From positions 124,001-188,000 of the forward strand of contig CAWKFM010000001.1 of assembly GCA_963849065.1 (NCBI GenBank): 64,000 bases of DNA. The letters run 5' to 3'. Shown piece by piece: positions 34,501-42,269 of this stretch. Position 1 is the first letter of the stretch. The number at the start of each line of letters is the position of its first letter. The notes beneath the pieces were generated by a model, which saw only the letters and a program-made list of their open reading frames with translations, searched no databases and had not been told where the DNA came from. The position numbers were made by a program, and so were the translations under genes. The DNA is from TOLSYN sp963849065. Its GTDB lineage: Bacteria > Acidobacteriota > Terriglobia > Terriglobales > Acidobacteriaceae.

Positions 34501-34962
34501 GGATCCGGCGGCGAGTGTGGCGTTGTAGCAGCCTCCCTTGGCGGCTGCCACGCAGCGAATGACCGAGTTGTCGGTGTCTGCGATGAAAACATCCCCCGCT
34601 GCGTCAACCGCGACGCCCACCGGACGGCCGAGTTCCGCGCTGGTAGCCGATCCACCGTCGCCGGAGTAGCCTCCTTCGCCCCCGACCCCCGATCCGTTTC
34701 CCGCAAATACCGTGAGTGTGCCCGTCGAATCGATCTTGAAAATTCGGCTCGAGTTGACATCGGCAACATAGGTGTTGCCGGAGCCATCAATCGCAATTCC
34801 GCCAGCATATCCAATGCTCGAAGAACGTTCGGGCAGGTTGTTTGGGCCGCCCCCGGCAGTGAGGTTGATCGCATACTGAGCATGGAGCGCTGCCGGAGCG
34901 CCCAGCAGGAGTGCGCTGAGGACCAAGACAGACTTGGTGAGCTTTTGTCTGATCATCATCAT
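31582..34962 (-). CDS. Large secreted NHL-propeller protein with Ig-like repeats and a C-terminal membrane segment
   Basis: The product is 1126 residues. The start ATGATGATG overlaps the stop of the preceding gene by four bases. The signal peptide ends near ALHAQ. Residues 50-790 contain about a dozen NHL-type repeats with GYSGDGGxATSAQLxxPxGxxVD and NVFIADTxNSVIREV themes. Residues about 800-960 hold two Ig-like units with WQVNGVxGGNATVGTI, as in bacterial Big/BACON-like domains. After another Ig-like part comes a basic stretch (KRRKRWLKKH), a hydrophobic helix and LLVSCGSGGG, then a final short beta domain. Typical of acidobacterial surface proteins of unknown function. Paired with the small secreted protein at 34959. 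Confidence 0.8.
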   Translation of the reverse strand: MMMIRQKLTKSVLVLSALLLGAPAALHAQYAINLTAGGGPNNLPERSSSIGYAGGIAIDGSGNTYVADVNSSRIFKIDSTGTLTVFAGNGSGVGGEGGYSGDGGSATSAELGRPVGVAVDAAGDVFIADTDNSVIRCVAAAKGGCYNATLAAGSITTVAGVYYPSTQACNLSGDGGPAISAQLCRPAGVFVDVSGNLFIADTDNSVIREVVAATGDIKTVAGGGTGCTGQTDPVGDGCAATSAQLDLPFGVFVDGSGNIFIADTYNSLIREVAAATELIQAIAGTQYDELTTGCLFSGNGVVATTAQLCLPSAVFLDTSGNIFIADTGNSVIREVTSGNINTVAGNGTAGYSGDNAAATSAQLNFPYGLFVDSSDDIFIADTDNFVIREVSSGTIQTVAGNNTIAYSGDGGTATNASLYASGGLFVDGLGNLFIADTYNNAIREIAAGSSIIQTVAGNGSAGYSGDGLAATSAQLNLPSGLFVDSLGDIFIADTENAVVRCVVGTASTGCFNAGLAVGSITTVAGTAGLAGYSGDGGPASGPTSIAELSSPYGVFVNTAGDLFIADTENAVIRCVVGTALTGCFNSGLAAGYITTVAGTAGTECQPAGSSCGDGAAATAAQLNFPAGVSGDSQGDLFIADTFDSKIREVVAATGVIQSVAGSTMRGYAGDGGLATSAQLYDPYGVYVDSLGNLFIADTNNSVVREVVGVTGFIQTIAGNGTEGYSGDGGSASGAQFANPLSVTGNSAGNLYVADTQNSRVRELTSTVSIVLVPTSATLPVLDLQQFAATVSGASNTGVTWQVNGVTGGNATVGTISALGVYQAPSAIPSPVTVTAIADADGVTSASATVTIVSSSTPAVTLSTNPPVTVVYTSTTQTFLANVVNSTDTTVWQVNGVVGGNATVGTISTAGLYTAPASVPTPATVVISAVLQSNSSVSASYPVTIVAQPVAPSPAEQTISSGGSADYALSLKANTGIAGEVMTLSCLNSSLPANATCTFTPSTITPGSSATPFTLTVNTNVCVAAADRPSGTLLASRHFVFFLPAAAIFLDGWGKRRKRWLKKHWLLPLMLVLVCVSLSLLVSCGSGGGAKSASCTTPSGTYHVQVQGTTKAQPNPVTIVTVTLTVQ

Positions 34963-35402
34963 TCACCCTTCCCGGCAGGAGCGCGCTCCAGCCGAACCGC
35001 CTGTGTAATCCGGGCGCCTGCGGTGGTTTGCAGCTCCACAACTACCCTCGGGTATGCCCCCATCTTCCACTGGTCAAATTGCATTCGTGAGATCACGAAC
35101 GACTGCGATATCACCTGGGAGCCGCCTGGGGGGAGCGTGATCGATGCAGTCAGGGGTGCATTGCCCGGTTGGTGTCCGAAATCGGAAAGCGACAGTGCCT
35201 GCAACACCACCGGATCCTGACTGTGGTTCGTTAAATGGAAGCGCATCACAACCTTGGCTTGGGATCCAAGGTCGGTTTTTTGAATCACCTCGTAGGTGCC
35301 GGAAATCGGGAGGTTGGCAGCGTTTGCCGGAAGGGCGCACAAGGTGAACAGCAGGAGGGCCACCCCAAGGCAGTAGCAGTTGCAAAACGTCCGGTGGTTC
35401 AT
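34959..35402 (-). CDS. Small secreted beta-rich protein
   Basis: The product is 147 residues with GAGGAG eight bases before the ATG. The signal peptide covers about residues 1-29 (ending ANAAN). The mature part looks like a single Ig-like sandwich (YEVIQKTDLGSQAKVVMRF, SITLPPGGSQVISQSF). It is translationally coupled to the large NHL/Ig protein, so the two are probably partners outside the cytoplasm. No family recognised. Confidence 0.75.
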   Translation of the reverse strand: MNHRTFCNCYCLGVALLLFTLCALPANAANLPISGTYEVIQKTDLGSQAKVVMRFHLTNHSQDPVVLQALSLSDFGHQPGNAPLTASITLPPGGSQVISQSFVISRMQFDQWKMGAYPRVVVELQTTAGARITQAVRLERAPAGKGE

Positions 35403-35650
35403 GCGACTAGCTCCTCTCTCACAAGCTGCCGCCCGCCAATGCCGGGATGGACTGCGAGGCTTGTAAAAGGCTTGCGCAAAGCCTGATCAGAAGCGCGAAT
35501 AGAATTCCAGCTGTAAAGTATATATTGCATATTTGTGGACCGGACGGAAGTTGTACTATCTGAGCTTCTGATCTGGCCCCAAAGCCGAAAACCAAGCCGG
35601 CTGAGTGTTACGTTGGGAACGGTAGCGGCTGCTCATGGCTTGGAATCGGA

Positions 35651-36454
35651 ATGGAGATGGCGCGCAAATTGACCTTAGTCCCTGCCAACCACTTGCCAAT
35701 ACGCCTAAGGTTCTTCGCGTGGCGACGAGCGTTCTCTTTTGGGACGCTTCTGCTTTTAGCATTCTTGGTATTCCTGCCGACGATCCACTACGCGCTCATG
35801 TACGACGATCATGAGCAATTAGCCGAAAATCCCCGAATCACGGCGTGGAGTTACGTGCCAAGGTATTTCACCACGCACCTTTGGGCGCATAGTCCTCTCC
35901 ATCCCGCCTGCTATTCCCGGCCGGTTTTTCTGCTCTGGTTACGGCTGGTGGATGCGGTGCTCGGTCCCCCGGCTGCGATTTGTCACTTGGCCTCGATTCT
36001 GGCGCACCTGGGGGTGGTAGTGTCCCTGCTTCTGCTCCTTTGCCGCTTGACCGGCAATTGGAAGGCATCGGCGCTATCTGCCGGATTATTTGCAATTCAC
36101 CCCATCCATACGGAGGCGGTCGCCTGGATCTCGTCCGTCTCCGAGCCACTTCTCACGTTGTTCCTCGTACTGTGCGACTATTACTACGCCGGGCGCAAGA
36201 GCCCTGTCAGTATCCTCTCGCTTTTATTCGCGGCTCTGGCGATGTTTACCAAAGAGAGCGGGATTGTAGCCCCGGCGCTCATTCTCGCTTACGAATGGAC
36301 GCGGTCCAACTTCAAGCATGCACTGCGATACCCGGGGTGCTACAATCTGTTCCGCTGCCACCGGCAGACGGGGTACTGGTCGGAGGCAGACCGCAATTAC
36401 AGGATTGCCAAACAGCTCTACGATGCCGAGCTGGCGCAACGCGGAGTGCGGTGA
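35651..36454 (+). CDS. Internally deleted TMTC-like membrane protein
   Basis: The product is 267 residues. Its first ~225 residues follow the next gene closely: LMYDDHEQLAENPRITAW, YFTTHLWAHSPL, GLFAIHPIHTEAVAWISSVSEP and FTKESGIVAPALILAYEWTRS. It then jumps directly to the family's C-terminal end (YWSEADRNYRIAKQLY...RGVR), skipping about 240 residues that the sister gene has. The join is in frame, so a shortened protein could be made with five to seven helices and the Asp-Asp first loop, but without the later helices and most TPR-like repeats. I regard it as a probably non-functional relic of a tandem duplication. Confidence 0.65.
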   Translation: MEMARKLTLVPANHLPIRLRFFAWRRAFSFGTLLLLAFLVFLPTIHYALMYDDHEQLAENPRITAWSYVPRYFTTHLWAHSPLHPACYSRPVFLLWLRLVDAVLGPPAAICHLASILAHLGVVVSLLLLLCRLTGNWKASALSAGLFAIHPIHTEAVAWISSVSEPLLTLFLVLCDYYYAGRKSPVSILSLLFAALAMFTKESGIVAPALILAYEWTRSNFKHALRYPGCYNLFRCHRQTGYWSEADRNYRIAKQLYDAELAQRGVR

Positions 36455-36461
36455 TAGCAAG

Positions 36462-37859
36462 ATGCGACGAGAATTCTCTATAGGCGCAGTTCTGGTTGTG
36501 GCATTTCTGGTCTTTTTGCCGGAAGTTCACTATGGGCTAGTGTACGACGATCTTAAGCAGCTGATTGATAACCCTCGGCTGACGTCGTGGAGCTACCTGC
36601 CCGGGTACTTTACGACGCACCTTTGGGCGCATTCGCCACTCTCGTCCGCCTATTACTACCGGCCGTTCTTTCTGATCTGGCTGCGCCTTGTGGACGCGAT
36701 CTTCGGCCCGCCGGCCCCGATCTGGCATCTGCCCTCGATTGTGGCGCACTTGGGGGTGACGCTGGCCGTGTTTCTTCTGATCCGCCGGCTGACCGGCGAT
36801 TGGAACGGATCGCTGCTGGCCGCCGGGCTGTTTGCGATTCACCCCATCCACACCGAGGCGGTCGCCTGGATCTCGTCCGTCTCCGAACCGCTGTTCACCT
36901 TTTTTCTCGTCCTATGCGTGTACTGCTACGCGGGAAAAAAAAGCGCCATCAGCTTCGTTTCGCTTCTGTTTGCGACCCTGGCAATCTTTACCAAAGAGAC
37001 CGGGATCATGGCGCCGGCGCTCATCTTCGCTTACGCAGCGACGCGCTCCAGCTGGAAACACGCGGCCGCCGAGGCGGCCCCGTACCTGCTTCCCGCCCTG
37101 CTCTTTCTTCCCTTGCGGATGAATGCGCTCAGCAAATCCCATGGCGTAGTGCCACCCAACATGAGCGTGAGCGCGATGATCCTGACCTGGCCGCGCGTAC
37201 TTGCGGTCTATGCCGCTCATCTGCTCTGGCCCGTGCACCTGAGCCTCTGCTATGACGTTCCCATCGAGACCGCGATCTGGCCGCTGCTGGTGCTGATCGT
37301 TGTGGTGGCCGGGCTGTTCTGTGCCTTCCACCGTTGCTGCGCGAACGTGCGCTTCGGAGCCGCATGGTTTGCCATGACGCTGCTGCCGGCCCTGGCGATT
37401 CGATATCTGGTGGAAGGCGACTATGTCCATGATCGCTATTTGTATCTGCCTTCGGTTGGCCTTGCGCTGATGGCTGCGGTGGGATTTTCGAGGATCCGGT
37501 TCACTGCATGGCGAGCGGTGGCAGGGTGTGTGATTGCGCTGGCACTTTGCTGGGGGACGCGCCTGGATTTACGCATCTGGCAGGACGAGATCTCGTTATT
37601 TCAACACGCCGTCGCGACCTCTCCGCGAAATCCATTTGCCATGAACAACCTGGCCGATGCCTACCTGACGGCGCACCGCGAGGCCGAGGCCTTTCCGCTA
37701 CTGCAGCAGGTGATTGCGCTGAAACCGCGAGACCGCCAGGGCTACCTCAATATGACCCGCTACTACAATCAGATGGGAAACCAGGCGGAAGCCGCGCGCT
37801 ACTTCGCGATGTTCCAGCAGATCTACTATGCCCAGCAACGGGAGCGCGGACTCCGCTAG
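36462..37859 (+). CDS. TMTC/DUF1736-like membrane protein with C-terminal TPR-like region
   Basis: The product is 465 residues; the ATG at 36462 lies seven bases after the stop of its truncated twin. The first helix is followed by LVYDDLKQLIDNPRLTSW, the paired-Asp first-loop signature of TMTC-type GT-C proteins (DDD/DDxxxVxxNPR). Then come GLFAIHPIHTEAVAWISSVSEP and VFTKETGIMAPAL-type segments and about ten membrane helices. From about residue 385 a TPR-like region follows (NPFAMNNLADAYLTAHREAEAF). Eukaryotic TMTC proteins are O-mannosyltransferases; bacterial members are mostly uncharacterised. Likely transfers a lipid-linked sugar in the periplasm. Confidence 0.78.
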   Translation: MRREFSIGAVLVVAFLVFLPEVHYGLVYDDLKQLIDNPRLTSWSYLPGYFTTHLWAHSPLSSAYYYRPFFLIWLRLVDAIFGPPAPIWHLPSIVAHLGVTLAVFLLIRRLTGDWNGSLLAAGLFAIHPIHTEAVAWISSVSEPLFTFFLVLCVYCYAGKKSAISFVSLLFATLAIFTKETGIMAPALIFAYAATRSSWKHAAAEAAPYLLPALLFLPLRMNALSKSHGVVPPNMSVSAMILTWPRVLAVYAAHLLWPVHLSLCYDVPIETAIWPLLVLIVVVAGLFCAFHRCCANVRFGAAWFAMTLLPALAIRYLVEGDYVHDRYLYLPSVGLALMAAVGFSRIRFTAWRAVAGCVIALALCWGTRLDLRIWQDEISLFQHAVATSPRNPFAMNNLADAYLTAHREAEAFPLLQQVIALKPRDRQGYLNMTRYYNQMGNQAEAARYFAMFQQIYYAQQRERGLR

Positions 37860-37875
37860 ATGGCGGCGGCGCGGG

Positions 37876-38222
37876 CTACGGCTGGCGCTGGTAGCAGAAG
37901 ACGTGTTCGATAATCTGTGGATTCGTTTTGACCGGGATGGTGGTTCTGTGCGCCTCTTTCAGCTGCGAGGGCACCTTGTCTGCCAGAATGTTGGTGAGCA
38001 CGAATCCGCCGGGCTTGAGCATGGCTGCGGGGTTGGCGCGCGTCGCGACTGCTCGAACGCTCCGTAGTAGATGAAGATGTTGGTCCCGATGATCAGGTCG
38101 AACTTCGGGTTGGGATCGTTTCCCGCCAGCCGCTGAAAGACAATGTTCATGTTCGCCGGCGTGATGTGCCGGACGAGCTCGGGGCGGATGCTCATGGCAA
38201 AGTACACCCGCAAGCCGGTCAT
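37876..38222 (-). pseudogene. Decayed SAM-dependent methyltransferase fragment
   Basis: The minus strand reads GLRVYFAMSIRPELVRHITP, NMNIVFQRL and KFDLIIGTNIFIYYGAFEQS, then shifts frame to AAMLKPGGFVLTNILADKVPS and ends in EHVFCYQRQ. These are the later motifs of a class I methyltransferase (FDLIIGTNxFxYY, LKPGGFLLTN). The N-terminal half with the SAM-binding glycine loop is missing and there is one frameshift near 38050. Not functional. Confidence 0.7.
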
Positions 38223-38510
38223 GGCACTGAGTGATAGACGACCAGTCCGACCGCGCTCGCCGCCAGCGCTCCGGAAGGCCTGCGATCAGCGAGGTCCAGC
38301 CGGAAAGCAAGCCTGCGGCTGGTCCATAAATTTCTGGAAAGGTAGATGTATTTACCGCCAGCGCTGGGAAAGCGTCTGGCCAGCTCCGCATAGGAGACGG
38401 CGCCAGCAGGCCGCCCACAAGCCACAACGCGAGCATTATGCCCGAGGGGGTCAGTACTAGGTCAGCGATGATCGCGGGGGTGGTGAAGATTCCCACGCGA
38501 CCACAGTTAG
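38223..38510 (-). pseudogene. Decayed N-terminal fragment of an APC-family amino-acid permease
   Basis: The minus strand reads VGIFTTPAIIADLVLTPSGIM, then in another frame GAVSYAELARRFPSAGGKYI and, back in the first frame, EIYGPAAGLLSGWTSLIAGLP. Pieced together these are helices 1-4 of APC permeases (GIF..P, SYAELA..FP.AGG.Y.YL, GWTSLIAG). At least two frameshifts and loss of the remaining eight or so helices make it dead. It is fused end to end with the methyltransferase fragment, implying a deletion joined two broken genes. Confidence 0.7.
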
Positions 38511-38767
38511 AGAGATGATCAATGGCCTCATAAGGCCCGTCACGTAGATCAGGTTAAGGGGCAAGCGCTCCGGACAAGCAACCGGCGATGATTTGGTTTA
38601 GAATTGCTCCAAGTTGCCGCAAAGCCGGCGTTTCTGCCATAGCAGGAGCTGGAGTGCGGTGGGCGAGTGCTCCGGGTTGTGGCGCCTGGCGATGGCCCGC
38701 CATCGCGGTTAGAGATACTCCAAGCTTTCCCGCCCCGTGCGATGGACATTTCGAGGTGCTTCCGTTC

Positions 38768-40264
38768 ATGAGTGTCAGCCAGGAGTTGCGCGGCCTTTTG
38801 GAGCTGCGTTTCTTTAAACTGCTCAGTTTCTCCGCATTCTTGACGTGGGCGGGAGGCAGCGCCCTCAGTTTGAAATATTGCGTGCTGGACCTCGATCTCT
38901 ATTGGCATCTCGCGGTCGGCAACTGGATCCTCGAGCATCATGCCGTTCCCCATACGGGAATCTTTTCGTACACGGCCTCGAACCGTCCTTGGATTGCGTA
39001 TAGCTGGGGATATGAGGTACTGCTCTCGCTGGCTTACCGATGGTTCGGGCTGGTTGGAGTTGGATCCTTCGGCGTGCTGATGACTCTGATGGTGGCCGTC
39101 GGCGTGTACTGGATGACGCAGCGGCTGTGCGGACGGTTCTGGTTGGCGTTGGCGCTGGCCGCAACCGCCTCCTGGTCGTTTCTGTTTTCGCTGATGCCGC
39201 GGCCGGTGTTCTTTTCCATGCTGCTGTTCATGGTCACTCTGACGCTGATTCTGGAAGCCCAGCGCAGCGGCAGCGGAAGGACACTTTACTGGCTTGCGCC
39301 GATCTTCGGGTTGTGGGCCAATCTGCACATTCAGTTTGTTTACGGATTGTTTCTGCTCGGCCTGTTGTTGGCCGTCAACGTGGCGCAGCGTGTGGCGGGA
39401 AGTCTGGGAATGGCGCCTGATTTTCTATCGTCGCCCACGCTTCCCCTCCGGCAATTGGCGGGAGTCTTTGCCGTCTGCCTGCTGGCCAGCTGCCTGGGGC
39501 CGTACTCGTTTCATCTGTACCAGGTGATCTTCCAGTACTCACGGGCGAAGATTGCCTATTCGACGATCCAGGAGCTGCAGCCGCTCAATTTCCGCTTCAT
39601 CGAGCATTACACCCAACTCCTGCTGGCAGCTGGAGGTTTTTTTGCGATGGGATGGCAAAAGAAGTCCGATCTGTTCAAGTTGTCGCTGTTGACGATCGCC
39701 AGCGTGGTTGCATTTCGCACCATGCGCGATTCCTGGTTCCTCTGCATCTGCGCCGCAGCTTGCATCGCCGCCTGTTCTGCGGGGGAGAGTCCCGTGAAAC
39801 GAGATCGGCGTGACAGAACGAGGGTGGCATGCGATGCGGCCGGCGTGACGGCCGTTGTTCTGGCGGTGTTATTGCTGATTGCGCGCAACACGGATTTCAA
39901 CATGCGCGGATTGAATGAGGCGATGAGCAGCCAGTTCCCCATAGCTGCGGCGAACTTTTTGAGAGAAAATCCTCTGTCGGGGCCGCTCTATAACAGTCTC
40001 GACTGGGGCGGCTTTCTTATCTGGTACCTGCCAGATTATCCGGTCGCTATTGATGGCCGCAACGACCTATACGGAGACGACCTGGACCGCAGGTTCTACA
40101 CTATGGAGCGCGGCATGGAGTCCCCTGGGGCGGACCCCTATCTGCACCAGGCCGGCGTGATCCTGTTGCGCGCGAACCTGCCCTTGACGAACCTGCTTCG
40201 GTCCGATCCAAGCTTCCAGATTGTGTACCAGGACCAGATGGCGACGGTCTTTGTTCGGCGCTAG
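38768..40264 (+). CDS. Polytopic membrane protein, D-x-W/DGR family, paralogue 2
   Basis: The product is 498 residues; the ATG at 38768 follows GAGGTG, and in-frame codons upstream are not protein-like. Landmarks shared with the gene at 23450: DLDLYWHLAVG after helix 1, HTGIFSYTASNRPWIAYSWGYE, about ten helices, and a soluble end with SLDWGGFLIWYLPDYPVAIDGR. It ends naturally in ATVFVRR. The stop codon TAG (40262-40264) is part of the short direct repeat flanking the IS element, which sits directly behind it. The gene is therefore intact, but any 3' signals were displaced. Confidence 0.75.
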   Translation: MSVSQELRGLLELRFFKLLSFSAFLTWAGGSALSLKYCVLDLDLYWHLAVGNWILEHHAVPHTGIFSYTASNRPWIAYSWGYEVLLSLAYRWFGLVGVGSFGVLMTLMVAVGVYWMTQRLCGRFWLALALAATASWSFLFSLMPRPVFFSMLLFMVTLTLILEAQRSGSGRTLYWLAPIFGLWANLHIQFVYGLFLLGLLLAVNVAQRVAGSLGMAPDFLSSPTLPLRQLAGVFAVCLLASCLGPYSFHLYQVIFQYSRAKIAYSTIQELQPLNFRFIEHYTQLLLAAGGFFAMGWQKKSDLFKLSLLTIASVVAFRTMRDSWFLCICAAACIAACSAGESPVKRDRRDRTRVACDAAGVTAVVLAVLLLIARNTDFNMRGLNEAMSSQFPIAAANFLRENPLSGPLYNSLDWGGFLIWYLPDYPVAIDGRNDLYGDDLDRRFYTMERGMESPGADPYLHQAGVILLRANLPLTNLLRSDPSFQIVYQDQMATVFVRR

Positions 40265-42239
40265 CCTAACTTCCGCAGTTGAGTGCGAGCGGGATTTTTC
40301 TTTGGCGGCTTCGTGCGGCAAGCGCGGGAGCCGCGCGAGGAAGTTGTTTGTTTTCGCGGCGAGGTTTGGGCGCGCTGTCTTCGGTGTGTGCGAAGGCGCG
40401 TGTAGTGAAGACCTACCCTCTTGCAATGCTGTTTTTTATCCGTAGGATGGCTGCATGTATCTGCGGCGCTGCTTCCGGCGGAAGGACGGCAAGCGGCATG
40501 CCTATTGGGCGTTGGTCGAGTCCTATCGCACCGCCCGCGGCCCGCGTCAGCGAGTCGTTGCCTATCTTGGCGAGCTCGATGAGCAAGGACGGCTCGGTGT
40601 GCGGCAAGCGGCGCAGCCGCGGTCTTTGTCGCAGGGCCACCTGTTTCAGCCGTGTGCTCCCGAATGGGTCGAGGTGGACCTGAAAGGTGTACGGGTCGAG
40701 CGCAGCCGCCAGTTCGGCGGCTGTTGGCTGGGACTGATGCTGCTACGCAAGCTGGGACTCGACGAGCTTCTGGACACGCTTTTGCCTCCGGGGCGGGAAG
40801 ACATCCCGTGGAGCGCGATGACGATGGTGTCGGTGCTGGGGCGGTTGAGCGATGCCTCCAGCGAGTTACACCTAGCCGAACATGGATATGAGGCCGGAGC
40901 CCTGGCGGAGTTACTTGGCGTGCCTGCCGCCAAGGTCAACGACGACCGTCTCTACCGTACTCTGGACCGCCTGCTACCGCACAAGTCCGCCATTGAGAAA
41001 CACCTTCAGCAGCGACTGGGAGAGCTGTTTTCCATCGACTACGACCTGCTGCTGTATGACGTGACCAGCACTTACTTTGAAGGCGAAGCCGCGGCCAACC
41101 CACAGGCGATGAGGGGCTACTCGCGCGATCACCGGCCCGACTGCAAGCAGGTCAACATCGCGATGGTGGTGAGTCGGAGCGGACTGCCGCTGGGTTACGA
41201 GGTCTTTGCCGGCAATCGCAGCGACGTCACCACGGTCGAAGAGATCGTGGCGGCGATGGAGAGTAAGTACGGCAAGGCGGAACGGATCTGGGTCATGGAT
41301 CGCGGAATGGTTTCGGCTGAGAACGTAGAGTTCCTGCAGCGGGGCGGGCGGCGCTATATTCTGGGTACGCCCAAGAGCCTGCTGCGCAAGTTCGAACAGC
41401 AGTTGCTGGCCAGCGATTGGCGGCAGGTACACGAGGGACTGGAGGTAAAACTCTGCCCTGCACCGGAGGGCCAGGAGGTGTTCATCCTTTGCCGGAGCGC
41501 ACAGCGGCGGCTCAAGGAGCAGGCCATGCACGCGCGCTTCGAGAAGCGAATCGAGGAGCAATTGGAGGCGCTGGCGGCGGGCTGCCGCAAGCGCAAACAA
41601 AACCCGCTGCTGATCGCACAACGTGTGGGAAAACTGCTGGGCCGCAACACCCGCGCCGCCGGACTGTTCCGCGTCGAAGTGAAAACCGGCGTGCAAGGTC
41701 AGGCCGATCTTCACTGGAGCAAACGGGACGATTGGCGCGACTGGGCAAGATTGAGCGAGGGCTGCTATCTGCTCCGCAGCAACGTAACGGATTGGAGCGG
41801 GGAGGAGTTATGGCGCGCCTACATTCAACTGACGGAGGCCGAAGCTGCGTTTTGCCTGCACAAAGGCGACTTGGCCATGCGTCCCATCTGGCACCACAAA
41901 CAGCACCGCGTGCAGGCCCACATTCTGGTTTGCTTCCTCGCCTACGTGTTGTGGAAGACGCTGGGCCGCTGGTGCCACGGCGCAGGATTGGGCGACGAGC
42001 CGCGAAAGATCTTTACCGAGTTGCAGCAAATCACGCTGGTCGATGTGGTACTGCCCACGCGGTCCGGGGTCACGATCCGCAAGCGCTGTGTGAGCCGCCC
42101 CACCGACCATCAAGCCATCCTGCTTCAACGCCTCGGCCTGGACCTCCCCACCAGCATCGAATTCGCCAACGTGTAGTGAAGACTTCGCTATGCCAGCGCT
42201 GCAAACACAGGACTTATCTTTTCAACTGCGGAAGTCGGG
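40265..42239 (+). mobile_element. Intact IS1634-like insertion sequence
   Basis: The element is about 1975 bp with one full transposase gene. Terminal inverted repeats: CCTAACTTCCGCAGTTGA at 40265-40282 and, on the opposite strand, CCCGACTTCCGCAGTTGA at 42222-42239 (16 of 18 match). CTAG flanks both ends (GCTAG if the shared G is counted), consistent with a short target duplication. Because CTAG is palindromic the exact boundary is ambiguous by a few bases. The intact ends and gene suggest recent insertion. Confidence 0.8.
40455..42176 (+). CDS. IS1634/IS4-type DDE transposase
   Basis: The product is 573 residues; AGGA lies seven bases before the ATG. The N-terminus RRCFRRKDGKRHAYWALVES is typical of the IS1634 family. 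DDE candidates: YDVTSTYFEGEA (first Asp), WVMDRGMVSAENVEF (second Asp) and WRAYIQLTEAEAAF (Glu), followed by the family's RPIWHHKQHRVQAHILVCFL ending. Length and motifs are complete with no frameshift, so it should be active. It catalyses cut-and-paste or replicative movement of the surrounding element. Confidence 0.93.
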   Translation: MYLRRCFRRKDGKRHAYWALVESYRTARGPRQRVVAYLGELDEQGRLGVRQAAQPRSLSQGHLFQPCAPEWVEVDLKGVRVERSRQFGGCWLGLMLLRKLGLDELLDTLLPPGREDIPWSAMTMVSVLGRLSDASSELHLAEHGYEAGALAELLGVPAAKVNDDRLYRTLDRLLPHKSAIEKHLQQRLGELFSIDYDLLLYDVTSTYFEGEAAANPQAMRGYSRDHRPDCKQVNIAMVVSRSGLPLGYEVFAGNRSDVTTVEEIVAAMESKYGKAERIWVMDRGMVSAENVEFLQRGGRRYILGTPKSLLRKFEQQLLASDWRQVHEGLEVKLCPAPEGQEVFILCRSAQRRLKEQAMHARFEKRIEEQLEALAAGCRKRKQNPLLIAQRVGKLLGRNTRAAGLFRVEVKTGVQGQADLHWSKRDDWRDWARLSEGCYLLRSNVTDWSGEELWRAYIQLTEAEAAFCLHKGDLAMRPIWHHKQHRVQAHILVCFLAYVLWKTLGRWCHGAGLGDEPRKIFTELQQITLVDVVLPTRSGVTIRKRCVSRPTDHQAILLQRLGLDLPTSIEFANV

Positions 42240-42269
42240 CTAGAGCAGGGGCGGGGAAATTGTCACCTG

